Below, piece by piece: positions 1 to 9,103 of a DNA stretch of 64,000 bases. The notes beneath the pieces are model-generated. The model saw nothing but the letters and a program-made list of their open reading frames with translations, searched no databases and was not told where the DNA came from. The stretch spans positions 43,189 through 107,188 of the forward strand of contig NZ_JACBGE010000020.1 of assembly GCF_021401345.1 (NCBI RefSeq), in the 5' to 3' direction. Made by a program: the position numbers and the translations under genes. This DNA comes from Hydrogenophaga sp. NFH-34 (GTDB lineage Bacteria > Pseudomonadota > Gammaproteobacteria > Burkholderiales > Burkholderiaceae_C). Numbering within the stretch: position 1 is the stretch's first letter; each line of letters begins with the position of its first letter.

Positions 1-928
1 CCAGGGGCACATGGTAGAAGTCCTGGCCCCGTACCAGACCCTGTTCCGGCCCGTCGCCGTAGCGCAGACCCTCCAGCGCCTTCAGGAAGCGGCGGCGGCC
101 TTCGTCACCGCCGCCGCGGTCGCTGCTTTCATAGGCCAGGGCTTTCTGTTCGATCGCGCGCAGGCGCTGGTCGTTGCCGGGGTGGGTCGACAACCAGTGG
201 CTGGCGCTGGGTGCCGGCAGGCCGGCAGCCCGCGCCTCGTCGGCCTGGAAGGTTTCCTGCCGCTGCAGCACGCGGATCACGTCGATCATGCGCCGCGGGT
301 CGTAGCGGGTGCGCGCGAGGTATTCGGCCCCCAGCGCGTCGGCTTCGAGTTCCTGCTCCCGGCTGTAGCCCGCCACGTAACCCGCCGCCACGCCCTGGGC
401 GGCCTGGCCGATGAATTCGGTGCTGCCCTGGACGCCGGCCGCGTTCTCCAGCACCGCGCCCAGCAAGGTCGCGGCCAGCACGCCCAGGCCGGCGTGCTGC
501 TGGCGTGTGGCGCGCTGGGCACCGTGGCGGGCGGTGACGTGGCCGATCTCGTGCCCGAGCACGCCGGCCATTTCGGCCTCGTTGTCCATGTGGGCCAGGA
601 TGCCGCGCGTGATGTAGACATAGCCGCCGGGCAGCGCGAACGCGTTGATCTCGGGGCTGTCGAGCACGGTAAAGGTCCAGCTCAGGCCCGCCCGGTGCGA
701 CTGGGCCGCCAACCGCTGGCCGACCTCGTTCACATAGGCCTGCAGCGCCGGATGGGCATAGGCCCCATATTCCTTGAGCACCCCTTCGTGGGCCTTGCGG
801 CCTTCGGCCAGCTCGGCGCGCTCGTCCATGACGGTGCGCTCGGTGCGACCGGTGACCGGATTGACCACCGGCGTGCCGCAGGCGGCCAGCAGGACGGCAG
901 ACAGGCAGAGGACCAGAACCTTGCGCAT
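1..928 (-). CDS. M48 family metalloprotease, lipoprotein (3' end cut by window edge)
   Basis: The frame is open from an ATG at 928 to the left edge, so the C-terminus is missing. The N-terminus is a lipoprotein signal peptide with lipobox LLAAC (Cys17). The zinc motif HEIGH lies at about residues 126-130, followed by TARH. A downstream EQELEADALG stretch supplies the third ligand of M48 peptidases. The family includes the envelope quality-control proteases BepA and LoiP, so a periplasmic, membrane-anchored role in outer-membrane protein turnover is likely. It is transcribed away from uppP. The exact subfamily cannot be fixed without the C-terminus. Confidence 0.9.
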   Translation of the reverse strand, partial: MRKVLVLCLSAVLLAACGTPVVNPVTGRTERTVMDERAELAEGRKAHEGVLKEYGAYAHPALQAYVNEVGQRLAAQSHRAGLSWTFTVLDSPEINAFALPGGYVYITRGILAHMDNEAEMAGVLGHEIGHVTARHGAQRATRQQHAGLGVLAATLLGAVLENAAGVQGSTEFIGQAAQGVAAGYVAGYSREQELEADALGAEYLARTRYDPRRMIDVIRVLQRQETFQADEARAAGLPAPSASHWLSTHPGNDQRLRAIEQKALAYESSDRGGGDEGRRRFLKALEGLRYGDGPEQGLVRGQDFYHVPL

Positions 929-1324
929 GCAGAAGGGCTTCGGTGAAGACGGACAACGGGGACGCTTCATGATAGCCAAGCGGGGCCTGCCCGGCACCGG
1001 CCATGGGCACCCCTACAATAGTCTTCACCATGTACCACGGGTTCAGCGTGATTTTTGCCCGGCACTTCGTGCCCGGTGCAAGCCTGTTCGCGCCGGGCAC
1101 CAGCCCCGATGTTCCGGCCCAGCGCTCCGGCCGGACGGCTTGTGGGCCGACCCGGTCCCACGACCCCGGCATCGGCGGGCCCTGCCGAGCGACCGGCATG
1201 CCGCCCATGGCCTGACACAGCGCCCGGCATGCCGGGCTTTTCGCGGCCGGCCCGCATCTTGCTGCCTTGCCGGCTTTCCTGTCCGACCCCGGGTCGGGCG
1301 TTTTCCAGAGGTGACATCACCACC
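929..1324. other. Gene-free region between the M48 gene and the uppP leader
   Basis: No convincing coding sequence is seen in this stretch of nearly 400 bases. It contains a TACAAT element at 1014-1019. Around 1056-1100 there are mutually exclusive GC-rich pairings in which GTGCCCGG can pair with either neighbour. A perfect palindrome followed by four T residues lies at 1222-1241. This looks like a structured 5' leader of the uppP operon, but it matches no riboswitch class that I recognise. Confidence 0.4.
1222..1241 (+). terminator. Possible attenuator/terminator hairpin in the uppP leader
   Basis: GCCCGGCATGCCGGGC is a perfect 16-base palindrome followed by TTTT. It lies about 85 bases before the small leader ORF of uppP, on the strand of uppP. 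The palindrome has almost no loop unless the central pairs open, so efficiency as an intrinsic terminator is uncertain. Confidence 0.4.
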
Positions 1325-1399
1325 ATGAACCCTGCCAGTACGTTCGCCGGCGCCCAGCCGGCGGATTCCGAGCCTCCTTCGACGGAGGCCTCCTCATGA
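1325..1399 (+). CDS. 24-codon leader peptide upstream of uppP (putative)
   Basis: ATG at 1325 opens a 24-residue frame rich in Ala, Ser, Glu and Pro. Its TGA overlaps the uppP ATG as ATGA. An AGAGGTG motif lies about 11 bases upstream of the ATG. The last third of the ORF runs through a hairpin that holds the uppP Shine-Dalgarno sequence, so translation of this ORF could open the uppP start. The longer upstream frame in the same phase has no credible start. It could be a chance ORF. The overlap with the hairpin is the main argument for function. Confidence 0.45.
   Translation: MNPASTFAGAQPADSEPPSTEASS
1372..1389 (+). promoter_or_regulatory. Hairpin sequestering the uppP ribosome-binding site
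   Basis: GCCTCC (1372-1377) pairs perfectly with GGAGGC (1384-1389) around the loop TTCGAC. The GGAGG is the Shine-Dalgarno sequence for the uppP ATG at 1396. A ribosome finishing the 24-codon upstream ORF would melt the stem, which fits translational coupling. Confidence 0.5.
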
Positions 1400-2235
1400 G
1401 CCAGTCCCTGGGCTGGGCCGAAGCGGCCTTTCTGGGACTGGTTCAAGGACTCACCGAGTTCCTGCCCGTCTCCTCCAGCGCCCATCTGCGCATCATCGGC
1501 CCCTTGCTGCCTTCCGGTGGCGACCCGGGCGCCGCCTTCACCGCCATCACCCAGATCGGGACCGAAGCCGCGGTGCTGCTCTATTTCCGCCACGACATCC
1601 TGCGCATCGCCCGGGCCTGGTTCGCTTCGCTGGTGCCGGGCGCCCGGCGCGGCGATCCGGACGCGCGCATGGGCTGGCTGATCCTGATCGGCACGCTGCC
1701 GATCGCGCTGCTGGGCCTGATGTTCAAGGACGCCATCGAAACCAGCCTGCGCAACCTCTACATCACCGCCACCATGCTGATCGGTTTTGCCCTGGTGCTG
1801 GCGGTGGCCGACCGGGTGGGCGCCAAGCAGCGGCCGCTGTCGCAACTGAGCTGGGGACATGGCCTGCTGTTCGGCCTGGCCCAGGCCATGGCGCTGATTC
1901 CCGGGGTGTCGCGCTCCGGCGGCACCATCACCGCCGGCCTGCTGCTGGGCTACACGCGCGAGGCCGCGGCCCGCTACTCCTTCCTGCTGGCGATCCCGGC
2001 GGTGCTGGCCTCGGGCTTCTACCAGCTCTACCGCAGCTGGGGCCAGCCCTCCGCGGTGGCCGCCGGCCCCACGCTGCTGGCCACGCTGGTGGCCTTCGGC
2101 GTGGGCTATGCGGTCATCGTCTGGTTCCTCAAGCTGGTCAGCACGCGCAGCTATCTGCCGTTCGTGATCTACCGCGTCGCGCTGGGTGCCCTGGTCTTCG
2201 TGCTGCTGGGCCTCGGCATCCTGTCCCCGCTCTGA
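1396..2235 (+). CDS. uppP: Undecaprenyl-diphosphatase UppP (BacA)
   Basis: This 279-residue polytopic inner-membrane enzyme removes phosphate from undecaprenyl diphosphate to recycle the lipid carrier of peptidoglycan and O-antigen synthesis. Both family signatures are present: [10 protein letters not shown] near residue 21 and PGVSRSGGT near residue 171. About eight hydrophobic segments follow, and the length is normal. The start at 1396 follows GGAGG by seven bases and overlaps the stop of a short leader ORF. A corC-like gene begins 10 bases after the stop, so the two are probably co-transcribed. Confidence 0.96.
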   Translation: MSQSLGWAEAAFLGLVQGLTEFLPVSSSAHLRIIGPLLPSGGDPGAAFTAITQIGTEAAVLLYFRHDILRIARAWFASLVPGARRGDPDARMGWLILIGTLPIALLGLMFKDAIETSLRNLYITATMLIGFALVLAVADRVGAKQRPLSQLSWGHGLLFGLAQAMALIPGVSRSGGTITAGLLLGYTREAAARYSFLLAIPAVLASGFYQLYRSWGQPSAVAAGPTLLATLVAFGVGYAVIVWFLKLVSTRSYLPFVIYRVALGALVFVLLGLGILSPL

Positions 2236-2245
2236 CCACCGCGCC

Positions 2246-3574
2246 ATGGAAATCCTGATTCTTCTGGCCCTGATCCTGCTCAACGGGGTGTTCGCCATGT
2301 CCGAGATCGCGCTGGTGACGGCGCGCAAGGCCCGGCTGCAGAAACTCATCGACGAGGGCGATACGGCCGCGGCCGCTGCGCTCAAGCTCGGCGAGGACCC
2401 GACGCGCTTCCTCTCCACCATCCAGATCGGCATCACCTCGATCGGGGTGCTCAACGGGATCGTCGGCGAGGCGGCGCTGGCAGCCCCGCTGTCGCAGTGG
2501 CTGCTCGGTCTGGGCATGGCCGAAAGGGCCAGCCAGATCACCGCCACCGGCCTGGTGGTGATGCTGATCACCTATTTCTCCATCGTGGTCGGCGAACTCG
2601 TGCCCAAGCGCATGGGCCAGTCGAACCCGGAAGTGCTGGCGCGGCTGGTGGCCCGGCCGATCAACTGGCTGGCCACCGCCACCAAGCCGTTCGTGCTGCT
2701 GCTGTCGGTGTCCACCCGCGCGCTGCTGCGCCTGCTGGGGGTGAAAGAAAACCAGGTCAACGCGGTGACCGAAGAAGAGATCCACGCCATGCTGGCCGAA
2801 GGCACGACGGCCGGCGTGATCGAGTCGCACGAACACGCCATGGTGCGCAACGTGTTCCGCCTCGACGACCGCCAGATCGGCTCGCTCATGGTGCCGCGCT
2901 CCGACGTAGCGGTGCTCGATCTGGAAGAAAGCTTCGAGATCAACATGGCGCGGGTAGAAAGCGCCGACCACGCCCGCTTTCCGGTGGTGCGGGGCGACTG
3001 GGACCACCTGGCCGGCGTGATCAACGCACGCCAGTGGCTGCTGACGGCGCTGCGCTCCAACCAGCGCGACATGACGCAGCAGACACTGGAAGAACCGCTG
3101 TACGTGCCCGAGACCATCACCGGCATGGAACTGCTGGACAACTTCCGCCAGTCCGGCGGCGAGATGGCGTTCGTGATCGACGAATACGGCGAGGTGCAGG
3201 GCATCGTCACGCTCAAGGACCTGATCGAGGCCATCACCGGTGAATTCATGCCGCGCGACCCCGACACCTCGTGGGCGGTGCAGCGCGAAGACGGCAGCTG
3301 GCTGCTCGATGGCCACATCCCCGTGCCCGAACTCAAAGACCGGCTCAAGCTCGACGAAGTGCCCGACGAGGAGCGCGGACGCTACCACACGCTCAGCGGC
3401 ATGATGATGCTGCTCACCGGCCGCCTGCCCCACATCGCCGACAAGGTCAGCTGGGAAGGCTGGTCGTTCGAGATCGTCGACATGGACGGCCGCACCATCG
3501 ACAAGGTGCTGGCCACCCGCCTGCCTACGGACGAAGCGGACCCGGAAGGCACCGAAGGGGCTTCGGAAGGGTGA
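2246..3574 (+). CDS. HlyC/CorC family membrane protein (CNNM/CBS domains)
   Basis: The product has 442 residues. An N-terminal DUF21/CNNM membrane domain (about 1-190, beginning with a long hydrophobic helix) is followed by a pair of CBS domains (about 205-335). A C-terminal CorC_HlyC transporter-associated domain completes the protein. The family is linked to Mg2+/Co2+ efflux and metal homeostasis. The start chosen is ATG 2246, because a longer frame from 2186 would overlap the end of uppP and adds no family sequence. The stop overlaps the next ATG as ATGA. Confidence 0.88.
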   Translation: MEILILLALILLNGVFAMSEIALVTARKARLQKLIDEGDTAAAAALKLGEDPTRFLSTIQIGITSIGVLNGIVGEAALAAPLSQWLLGLGMAERASQITATGLVVMLITYFSIVVGELVPKRMGQSNPEVLARLVARPINWLATATKPFVLLLSVSTRALLRLLGVKENQVNAVTEEEIHAMLAEGTTAGVIESHEHAMVRNVFRLDDRQIGSLMVPRSDVAVLDLEESFEINMARVESADHARFPVVRGDWDHLAGVINARQWLLTALRSNQRDMTQQTLEEPLYVPETITGMELLDNFRQSGGEMAFVIDEYGEVQGIVTLKDLIEAITGEFMPRDPDTSWAVQREDGSWLLDGHIPVPELKDRLKLDEVPDEERGRYHTLSGMMMLLTGRLPHIADKVSWEGWSFEIVDMDGRTIDKVLATRLPTDEADPEGTEGASEG

Positions 3575-4035
3575 TGAACGCCGGCCCGCTCGTCCGCACG
3601 GCACTGGCCCTCGGGGTGGTGCTGGGACTGGCCGCCTGCGCCGATGGCTATCCCAGCGACAACACCTCGCTGGCGCTGCATTTCGGCATGGACGGCGCGG
3701 AGATCGAAACGGCCATGAACCACATCGGCAGCCAGCGCTACCTCAAACAGCGCTGGGCCTATGCGTTGACCGATCGCTGTTCGTTGCAGGCCGGTGAAGT
3801 GCCCGGGCTCATGGGATCGGCCACCGAGCCCGTGGTGCTGGACCTGCGCCACGTGGCGGTGTCGATGGAAAAGACCGTCGGGCCCGGGGGCCACCGGGTC
3901 TGGGTGACGCCGGCCCCCGACAGCAGCGAGGCTGTGCCGCTGATCGAAGGCGCCCACTGGAGCGACGCCTCGCAGATCAAATGGCTGGTGGAATTTGCCC
4001 GCAGCCGCTGCCTGCGCCCGCAGCGGGCGTCCTGA
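3574..4035 (+). CDS. Small lipoprotein of unknown function
   Basis: The product has 153 residues. It begins with a hydrophobic signal ending in the lipobox GLAAC, so the mature protein should be lipid-anchored at about Cys23. The rest is soluble and shows no motif that I recognise; two further cysteines (in DRCSL and near the C-terminus) could form a disulfide. The start overlaps the stop of the corC-like gene by ATGA, indicating translational coupling in the uppP operon. It converges with minE, leaving 10 bases between the two stops. Confidence 0.75.
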   Translation: MNAGPLVRTALALGVVLGLAACADGYPSDNTSLALHFGMDGAEIETAMNHIGSQRYLKQRWAYALTDRCSLQAGEVPGLMGSATEPVVLDLRHVAVSMEKTVGPGGHRVWVTPAPDSSEAVPLIEGAHWSDASQIKWLVEFARSRCLRPQRAS

Positions 4036-4045
4036 CGGCGATGTC

Positions 4046-4312
4046 TCAGCGCCGTTCGGGCAGCTCGATCTTGACTTCCAGCACTTCCAGATCGTCCTGG
4101 CGTTCGAGCTGGACCTTGATGTCGTCCGTGTTGATCTGGATGTACTTGCCGATCACCGCGACCAGTTCCCTCTGCAAGGCGGGCAGGTAGTCGGGTTCGG
4201 CGGCGCTGCGCCCGCTGCGTTCGTGCGCCAGGATGATCTGCAGCCGTTCCTTGGCAACGCTGGCGGTCTTCTTTTTTTCGCCCAGGAAGAAGGACAGGAA
4301 AGACATGCTCAT
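4046..4312 (-). CDS. minE: Cell division topological specificity factor MinE
   Basis: The product has 88 residues, a normal length for MinE. The N-terminus ([20 protein letters not shown]) carries the membrane-targeting and anti-MinCD segment. Next comes the contact helix with LQIILAHER, and the C-terminal half is the dimerisation domain. MinE stimulates the MinD ATPase and drives pole-to-pole oscillation. Two in-frame ATGs exist (MSMSF); the first overlaps the minD stop as ATGA. It is the last gene of minC-minD-minE. Confidence 0.97.
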   Translation of the reverse strand: MSMSFLSFFLGEKKKTASVAKERLQIILAHERSGRSAAEPDYLPALQRELVAVIGKYIQINTDDIKVQLERQDDLEVLEVKIELPERR

Positions 4313-5124
4313 TTGCTCCCGAACAGGCGCTTGAAGAAGCCGGGCTTTTCGGCGTCGATGAAGCGCAGGGGTTTGTCGGCCCCCAGGAAGCGGTCGATCA
4401 CGTCGCTGTAGGCTTCGGCCACGTCGCTGCCCTTGAGGTGGATGGCCGGCGTGCCCTGGTTGGAGGCCTGCAGCACGCTCTCGCTCTCGGGAATCACGCC
4501 GATGAGCTGGATGCGCAGGATGTCCTGGATGTCTTCCAGGCTGAGCATCTGGCCGTCGGCCACGCGGTTGGGGTTGTAGCGTGTGATCAGCAGGTGCTCC
4601 TTGATCGGTTCCTTGCCTTCGATCGCGCGCTGGGTCTTGCTGCCCAGCATGCCCAGGATGCGGTCGGAGTCGCGCACCGAGGACACCTCGGGGTTGGTCA
4701 CCACCAGCGCCTCGTCGGCGTAGTGCATGGCCATGAGTGCGCCGGTCTCGATACCGGCCGGCGAATCGCAGACGATGTAGTCGAAGCCCATGCCCGACAG
4801 GTCGGTCAGCACCTTGTGCACGCCTTCCTGCGTCAGCGCGTCCTTGTCGCGCGTCTGGCTGGCCGCGAGGATGAACAGGTTTTCGCAGCTCTTGTCCTTG
4901 ATCAGCGCCTGGTTGAGGTTGGCCTCGCCGTGGATCACGTTGATCAGGTCGTAGACCACGCGGCGTTCGCAGCCCATGATGAGGTCGAGGTTGCGCAGGC
5001 CGACATCGAAGTCGATGACGGCGGTCTTGTGCCCGCGCAGGGCGAGGCCGGCGGCAAAGCTGGCGCTGGTCGTGGTCTTGCCCACGCCGCCTTTGCCGGA
5101 AGTGACGACAACGATCTTGGTCAT
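4309..5124 (-). CDS. minD: Septum site-determining ATPase MinD
   Basis: This 271-residue ParA/MinD-family ATPase has a deviant Walker A motif, GKGGVGKTT, at residues 10-18. The C-terminus ([10 protein letters not shown]) is the amphipathic membrane-targeting helix. It binds the membrane with ATP and recruits MinC to block FtsZ rings away from mid-cell. It starts 50 bases after the minC stop and its stop overlaps minE, as expected for a min operon. Confidence 0.98.
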   Translation of the reverse strand: MTKIVVVTSGKGGVGKTTTSASFAAGLALRGHKTAVIDFDVGLRNLDLIMGCERRVVYDLINVIHGEANLNQALIKDKSCENLFILAASQTRDKDALTQEGVHKVLTDLSGMGFDYIVCDSPAGIETGALMAMHYADEALVVTNPEVSSVRDSDRILGMLGSKTQRAIEGKEPIKEHLLITRYNPNRVADGQMLSLEDIQDILRIQLIGVIPESESVLQASNQGTPAIHLKGSDVAEAYSDVIDRFLGADKPLRFIDAEKPGFFKRLFGSK

Positions 5125-5174
5125 GATGCGGGTCTTTCTGGATCGGAAATGCGGTCAGGAATGCGGAATGGCCT

Positions 5175-5954
5175 TCAGGGCGCGATCGGGTCGATCACCA
5201 GCTTGTCCCCCTCGGGGCCGCTGAGCAGCCGCACCTGGGCCGGTTTGCCCTGGACCGCGGCGGGCAGGGGGGTGTCGCTGGTGCGGTAGATGCCGGCGAT
5301 GGAAATCAGCTCCGGGTCCATGGCCAGCGCGAAGATGCGCGCCTCGCCATTGCCGCGCGCGCCGGCGATGGCCTTGCCACGCAGGGGCGCGTACACATGG
5401 ATGTGGCCGTCGGCGATCACCTCGGCGCCCGGGTTGACCATGGCCATGACCACCAGGTCGCGCCCGCGGGCATAAACCTGCTGGCCCGAGCGCAGCGGCC
5501 GGTCGACCACCAGGGCGCCTGGCGCGGGTGTCGGCGGGGCCACCACCACAGGGGCTTCGACCGGCGTCGCCGCCACCGCAGCCGCCGGTGGTGTGGCGGC
5601 CTGGGCCCTTTGCACCACGGCGTCGTCGGCCACCACCAGGCCCGCCAGGGCAGCGGCGGCCATCTGGGCAGCGTCGCCGCCCCGAACGCCCAGGGGATGC
5701 AGACGGTACGGGCGCAGCAGTGCCAGCAAGGCCGGGAAGTCAATCGCCGCACCCGGTTCGGCAGCCTGCAGGGGCGACAGATCGATCACCAGCGGATCGT
5801 TGTCGAAAAAGTCGGGCATGTCCCCGAAGCGCTGCTGCAGTTCCGTGGACAACCGGCCGAGGTCGGCCGACTTGAGCAGCAAGGCCACCAGCGGCAGATG
5901 AGCGCTCTTGATCTCGAACGTGGCGGGCGCCTGGGCGGCCAGGGCAACGGACAT
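5175..5954 (-). CDS. minC: Septum site-determining protein MinC
   Basis: The product has 259 residues. The MinC N-terminal domain that antagonises FtsZ spans about residues 1-105. A Pro/Ala-rich linker (about 125-155) follows, and then the C-terminal beta-helix ([18 protein letters not shown] and onward) that binds MinD. The ATG at 5954 is chosen because the family sequence begins there; the frame extends upstream by 51 codons of Pro/Gly-rich sequence without homology. minC is first in the operon and reads away from the DnaA-box region at 6135-6380. Confidence 0.95.
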   Translation of the reverse strand: MSVALAAQAPATFEIKSAHLPLVALLLKSADLGRLSTELQQRFGDMPDFFDNDPLVIDLSPLQAAEPGAAIDFPALLALLRPYRLHPLGVRGGDAAQMAAAALAGLVVADDAVVQRAQAATPPAAAVAATPVEAPVVVAPPTPAPGALVVDRPLRSGQQVYARGRDLVVMAMVNPGAEVIADGHIHVYAPLRGKAIAGARGNGEARIFALAMDPELISIAGIYRTSDTPLPAAVQGKPAQVRLLSGPEGDKLVIDPIAP

Positions 5955-6134
5955 GGCGGATGCGGGTGGTGGACCGGCCGGGCCGGTGATCAGGCGGGGA
6001 GGGCGCGGCCGGCAGGCCACACCAATGCCCGGCAGTTTACCAGCCGGGTCTGTGCCTGCTGCGGGTGGCCACGCGGCTTTGTCACTCCCTGTGTCCAGCG
6101 CCTCCATCCGTCAGGCACCCGGTTTCGGCCCGGG

Positions 6135-6303
6135 TTTTGCACAAGTCTGTGGATAAAAATCGCATAACCATCATGTTATTCACAGGGCAGTGGAAAACCC
6201 GGGCCTTGTCCCCGTTCGTGAACCCCACCATCCGGTGTGGACTGCACACCCTTGCCACCAGCACAGAGGATTGATTCATAAAGTGAAATTGGACTTGTCC
6301 ACA
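6135..6303. other. DnaA-box cluster, candidate chromosomal origin (oriC)
   Basis: Four boxes fit or nearly fit TTWTNCACA: TTTTGCACA (6135-6143, +), TGTGGATAA (6148-6156, the perfect consensus on the minus strand), TTATTCACA (6176-6184, +) and TTGTCCACA (6295-6303, +, one change). A fifth weak box (one change) lies at 6189-6197 on the minus strand. An IHF-like site with one mismatch lies at 6264-6276. The segment separates minC from the Pat-type gene and contains no gene. The box density and the downstream CTA run and AT-rich tract point to an origin. No dnaA, rpmH or gyrB is visible in the window. Confidence 0.65.
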
Positions 6304-6380
6304 GAAAAAGGCGCCCTCTACTACTCCTACTAATTTAAATATTGAATAACCTAGGTAAATAACAAAAGAAAAAGTCCGGA
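6304..6380 (+). other. DnaA-trio run and AT-rich unwinding element next to the last DnaA box
   Basis: After TTGTCCACA come GAAAAA and a short GC block (GGCGCCC). Five trinucleotides CTA-CTA-CTC-CTA-CTA follow (6318-6332), then an AT-rich tract of roughly 40 bases starting ATTTAAATATTGAATAA. This is the order described for bacterial origin unwinding regions (box, GC block, trios, AT tract), with the trios in the Bacillus subtilis orientation. The AT tract stands out sharply against the GC-rich surroundings. The rest of the gap (5955-6134) shows nothing further. Confidence 0.6.
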
Positions 6381-6382
6381 CG

Positions 6383-6405
6383 AAAAAAAGCCGCCCGAAG
6401 GCGGC
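6383..6405 (-). terminator. Rho-independent terminator of the Pat-type gene
   Basis: On the minus strand GCCGCC, loop TTCG and GGCGGC are followed by seven T residues. It lies just after the stop of the gene ending at 6428 and shields the candidate origin from its transcription. Confidence 0.9.
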
Positions 6406-6427
6406 CCGGAAAGGGTCTTTGCGCGCC

Positions 6428-9103
6428 TCAGAGCGCGTGCGTGACGAGTTTGAAGTCGGGGTCTTCCGGAAACGGCCGGATATCGAAGCCCAGACCCCGC
6501 ATCAGCTTGAGCATGCTGGGGTTGTTGGCCAGCACCAGACCCTCGATCTGGGCCAGGCCCTTGTCGCGTGCTTCTTCCATGATGCTGAGCATCAGCCGCG
6601 AACCCAGGCCCTTGCCGTTGAAATCGTCGGCCACCAACAAAGAGAACTCGCAGGTGGACTGGTCCGGGTTGGTGATGTAGCGCGACACGCCCACGATGCG
6701 CACGGTCTCCTGGATCGCGCCATCACTGCCGACCTGGCGGTCCCGGTGCACCGCCACCAGGGCCATTTCCCGGTCGTAGTCGATCAGCGTCAGGCGCGCC
6801 AGCATCGACGTCGGCAGTTCGTTGAGCGCCGAAACAAAACGGAAATAGCGGCTTTGTGGGCTCACGGACCTGACCAGGTCCTGCAGCATCTGGGCATCGT
6901 CCGGATGGATCGGGCGGATGGTGTATTCACCGCCGCCACGCATGGGCCAGATCTGCTCGTAACGGGCCGGGTAGGGCAGGATCGCCAGGTGGGCGTAGTT
7001 GCGGGCCGTGGCCGGCGCGCTTTCGATCACGATGCGTGCGTCCACCGCCACCGCGCCCGATTCGTCGACGATGATGGGGTTGATGTCCATCTCACGCAGT
7101 TGGGGCAGCTCGCACACCATTTCCGAAACGCGCAGCAGCACGTGTTCCAGCGCTTCGCGGTCCACCGCGGTGGCACCGCGCCAGGCCTTGAGGGTTTCAG
7201 CCACGCGGGAGCGTTCGATCAGGCGCCGCGCCAGGAACTGGTTGAGCGGCGGCAGCTCCATCGCCTGGTCGTTGAACAGCTCGATCATGGTGCCGCCAGC
7301 GCCAAAGGCGATGACGGGGCCAAAGGGTTCGTCGGCCTTGAGACCGATGTAGAGCTCGCGCCCGCGCCGGCTGTTCGCCATTTTCTGGATCGTCACGCCG
7401 TTGATGCGGGCCTGCGGCAGCAGCCGGCTGACACCCTGGATCATGGTCTGGTAGACGTCGCGCACCGCGGTGGCGTTCATCACGTTGAGCGCCACGCCAT
7501 TGACGTCGCTCTTGTGGCTGATGTCGGGCGAGTCGATCTTGAGCGCCACCGGGAAACCGAGCTGGGTCGCGATCATCATGGCCTCGGTGGCGTTGCGCGC
7601 CAGCAGGGTCTGCGTGACCGGGATGTGGAAGGCCGACAGCAGGGCCTTGGACTCCATTTCGGTGAGCACCTTGCGGCGCTCGGTCAACACGTTTTCGATC
7701 AGCAGGCGCGCGCCTTCGATGTCGGGCTTGGCCAGGGCCGACAGCGGCGGCGGCGTCTGCTGCAGCAGCTGCTGGTTCTGGTAGAAGCTGGCGATGTTGC
7801 CGAAGGCGCCCACGGCGGCTTCGGGCGTGCGGAAGCTGGGAATGGCGGCGGCCACCAGGGCCGAGCGCGCGTCGGTGACCGAAGCGTCGCCCATCCAGCA
7901 CGAGAGCAGCGGCTTGCCCAGGCGCGATTTGGTTTCGGCCAGCACGTTGGCCACTTCGGTGGCGTCCACGCCGACCTTGGGCGAATGCACGACCAGGATG
8001 CCGTCGATGCTGCGCTCCTGCCCGGCGGCCTCGATGGCCGCGCGGTAGTGGGCGGGCGAGGCCTCTTCGGACAGGTCCATCAGGTCGACCAGCGAGGCCA
8101 GCGGCGGCAGCGCTGGCTGCAGCCTGGCCGCGCTTTCGGCCGACAGCACACCCAGGTCCAGCCCGATCTCGCTGATCCAGTCGGCCGCCAGCACGCCCGG
8201 GCCGCCGCCGTTGGTGATGATGGCCAGGCGTTTGCCCACCGGGCGGTAGCGCGAGGCCAGGCACTTGGCGGCCGAAAACAGCTGCACGAAGGAACGCACG
8301 CGCACCGCGCCGGCGCGGCGCAGGGCGGCGTCGAACACATCGTCGCTGCCCACGATGGTGCCGCTGTGGGTCTGGGCCGCCACGTTGCCGGCCTTGCGGC
8401 GCCCGGCTTTGAGCACCACCACCGGTTTGGCGTTGGCGGCGGCGCGCAGCGCGCTCATGAAGCGGCGTGCGTTGGCAATGCCTTCCATGTAGACCACGAT
8501 GCTGTGTGTCTGCGGGTCGTTGGCCAGGAAATCGAGCACCTGGGCGATGTCGACCGCGGTGTTGGGGCCGAGCGAGACCACGGTGGAAAAGCCGACGGCG
8601 TTCTGGCTCGCCCAGTCGAGGATCGACGCCGTGAGGGCACCCGACTGCGACACCAGCGCCAGCGGCCCCGGGGTCGCCAGCGGCCCGACGGTGCTGGCGT
8701 TGAGGCCCGCGCGCGGGCGCTGCAGGCCCAGGCTGTTGGGGCCCAGCAGCTGCATGCCGTGGCGCTTGGCCACGCGGTGCATGTCCTTGGCCAGATCGGT
8801 GGGGGTGCCGCTGCCGATCACCAGCGCCGCCTTGCACTTGATGCGGCCCGCCACTTCCAGCGCCTGCACCGCTTCGGCCGGGGGCAGCGCGATGATGGCC
8901 AGGTCGGCGCGGGTCTGGGCCAGATCGGCCAGCGTGCCCGAGACCTGGATGTCCAGGAACACGAGCCGGCCGGTAAAACGCTGGGTGGTCAGGGCTTCGA
9001 CCAGCACACGCGCCTGCGCCGTCTGCTGTTCCGGCGCGTCCCTGCTGGCGAACACGGCCACGTTGTCGGGCTGGAACAGGGGGGTGAGGTAGTGTTTGTC
9101 CAT
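6428..9103 (-). CDS. Pat/PatZ-type protein: acyl-CoA synthetase (ADP-forming)-like with C-terminal GNAT acetyltransferase
   Basis: The product has 891 residues. A CoA-binding domain (about 1-130) and a succinyl-CoA-ligase-like domain come first. The phosphohistidine-type motif QTHSGTIVG follows at about residue 250. An ATP-grasp domain (about 490-700) and a GNAT domain (about 725-891) complete it. Proteins of this plan acetylate lysines, classically on acetyl-CoA synthetase. The His of the ligase half is retained here, so residual NDP-forming ligase activity cannot be excluded. It stands alone with its own terminator. Confidence 0.88.
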   Translation of the reverse strand: MDKHYLTPLFQPDNVAVFASRDAPEQQTAQARVLVEALTTQRFTGRLVFLDIQVSGTLADLAQTRADLAIIALPPAEAVQALEVAGRIKCKAALVIGSGTPTDLAKDMHRVAKRHGMQLLGPNSLGLQRPRAGLNASTVGPLATPGPLALVSQSGALTASILDWASQNAVGFSTVVSLGPNTAVDIAQVLDFLANDPQTHSIVVYMEGIANARRFMSALRAAANAKPVVVLKAGRRKAGNVAAQTHSGTIVGSDDVFDAALRRAGAVRVRSFVQLFSAAKCLASRYRPVGKRLAIITNGGGPGVLAADWISEIGLDLGVLSAESAARLQPALPPLASLVDLMDLSEEASPAHYRAAIEAAGQERSIDGILVVHSPKVGVDATEVANVLAETKSRLGKPLLSCWMGDASVTDARSALVAAAIPSFRTPEAAVGAFGNIASFYQNQQLLQQTPPPLSALAKPDIEGARLLIENVLTERRKVLTEMESKALLSAFHIPVTQTLLARNATEAMMIATQLGFPVALKIDSPDISHKSDVNGVALNVMNATAVRDVYQTMIQGVSRLLPQARINGVTIQKMANSRRGRELYIGLKADEPFGPVIAFGAGGTMIELFNDQAMELPPLNQFLARRLIERSRVAETLKAWRGATAVDREALEHVLLRVSEMVCELPQLREMDINPIIVDESGAVAVDARIVIESAPATARNYAHLAILPYPARYEQIWPMRGGGEYTIRPIHPDDAQMLQDLVRSVSPQSRYFRFVSALNELPTSMLARLTLIDYDREMALVAVHRDRQVGSDGAIQETVRIVGVSRYITNPDQSTCEFSLLVADDFNGKGLGSRLMLSIMEEARDKGLAQIEGLVLANNPSMLKLMRGLGFDIRPFPEDPDFKLVTHAL

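Noticed and set aside
929..1324. A known riboswitch in the uppP leader
   Set aside because: Alternative GC-rich hairpins are present, but no conserved core of a riboswitch class that I can name was found.
967..2571. A 534-codon minus-strand frame across uppP
   Set aside because: Low-complexity Arg/Gln/Ala/Gly sequence opposite a clear UppP gene; it is a shadow of GC-rich codon use.
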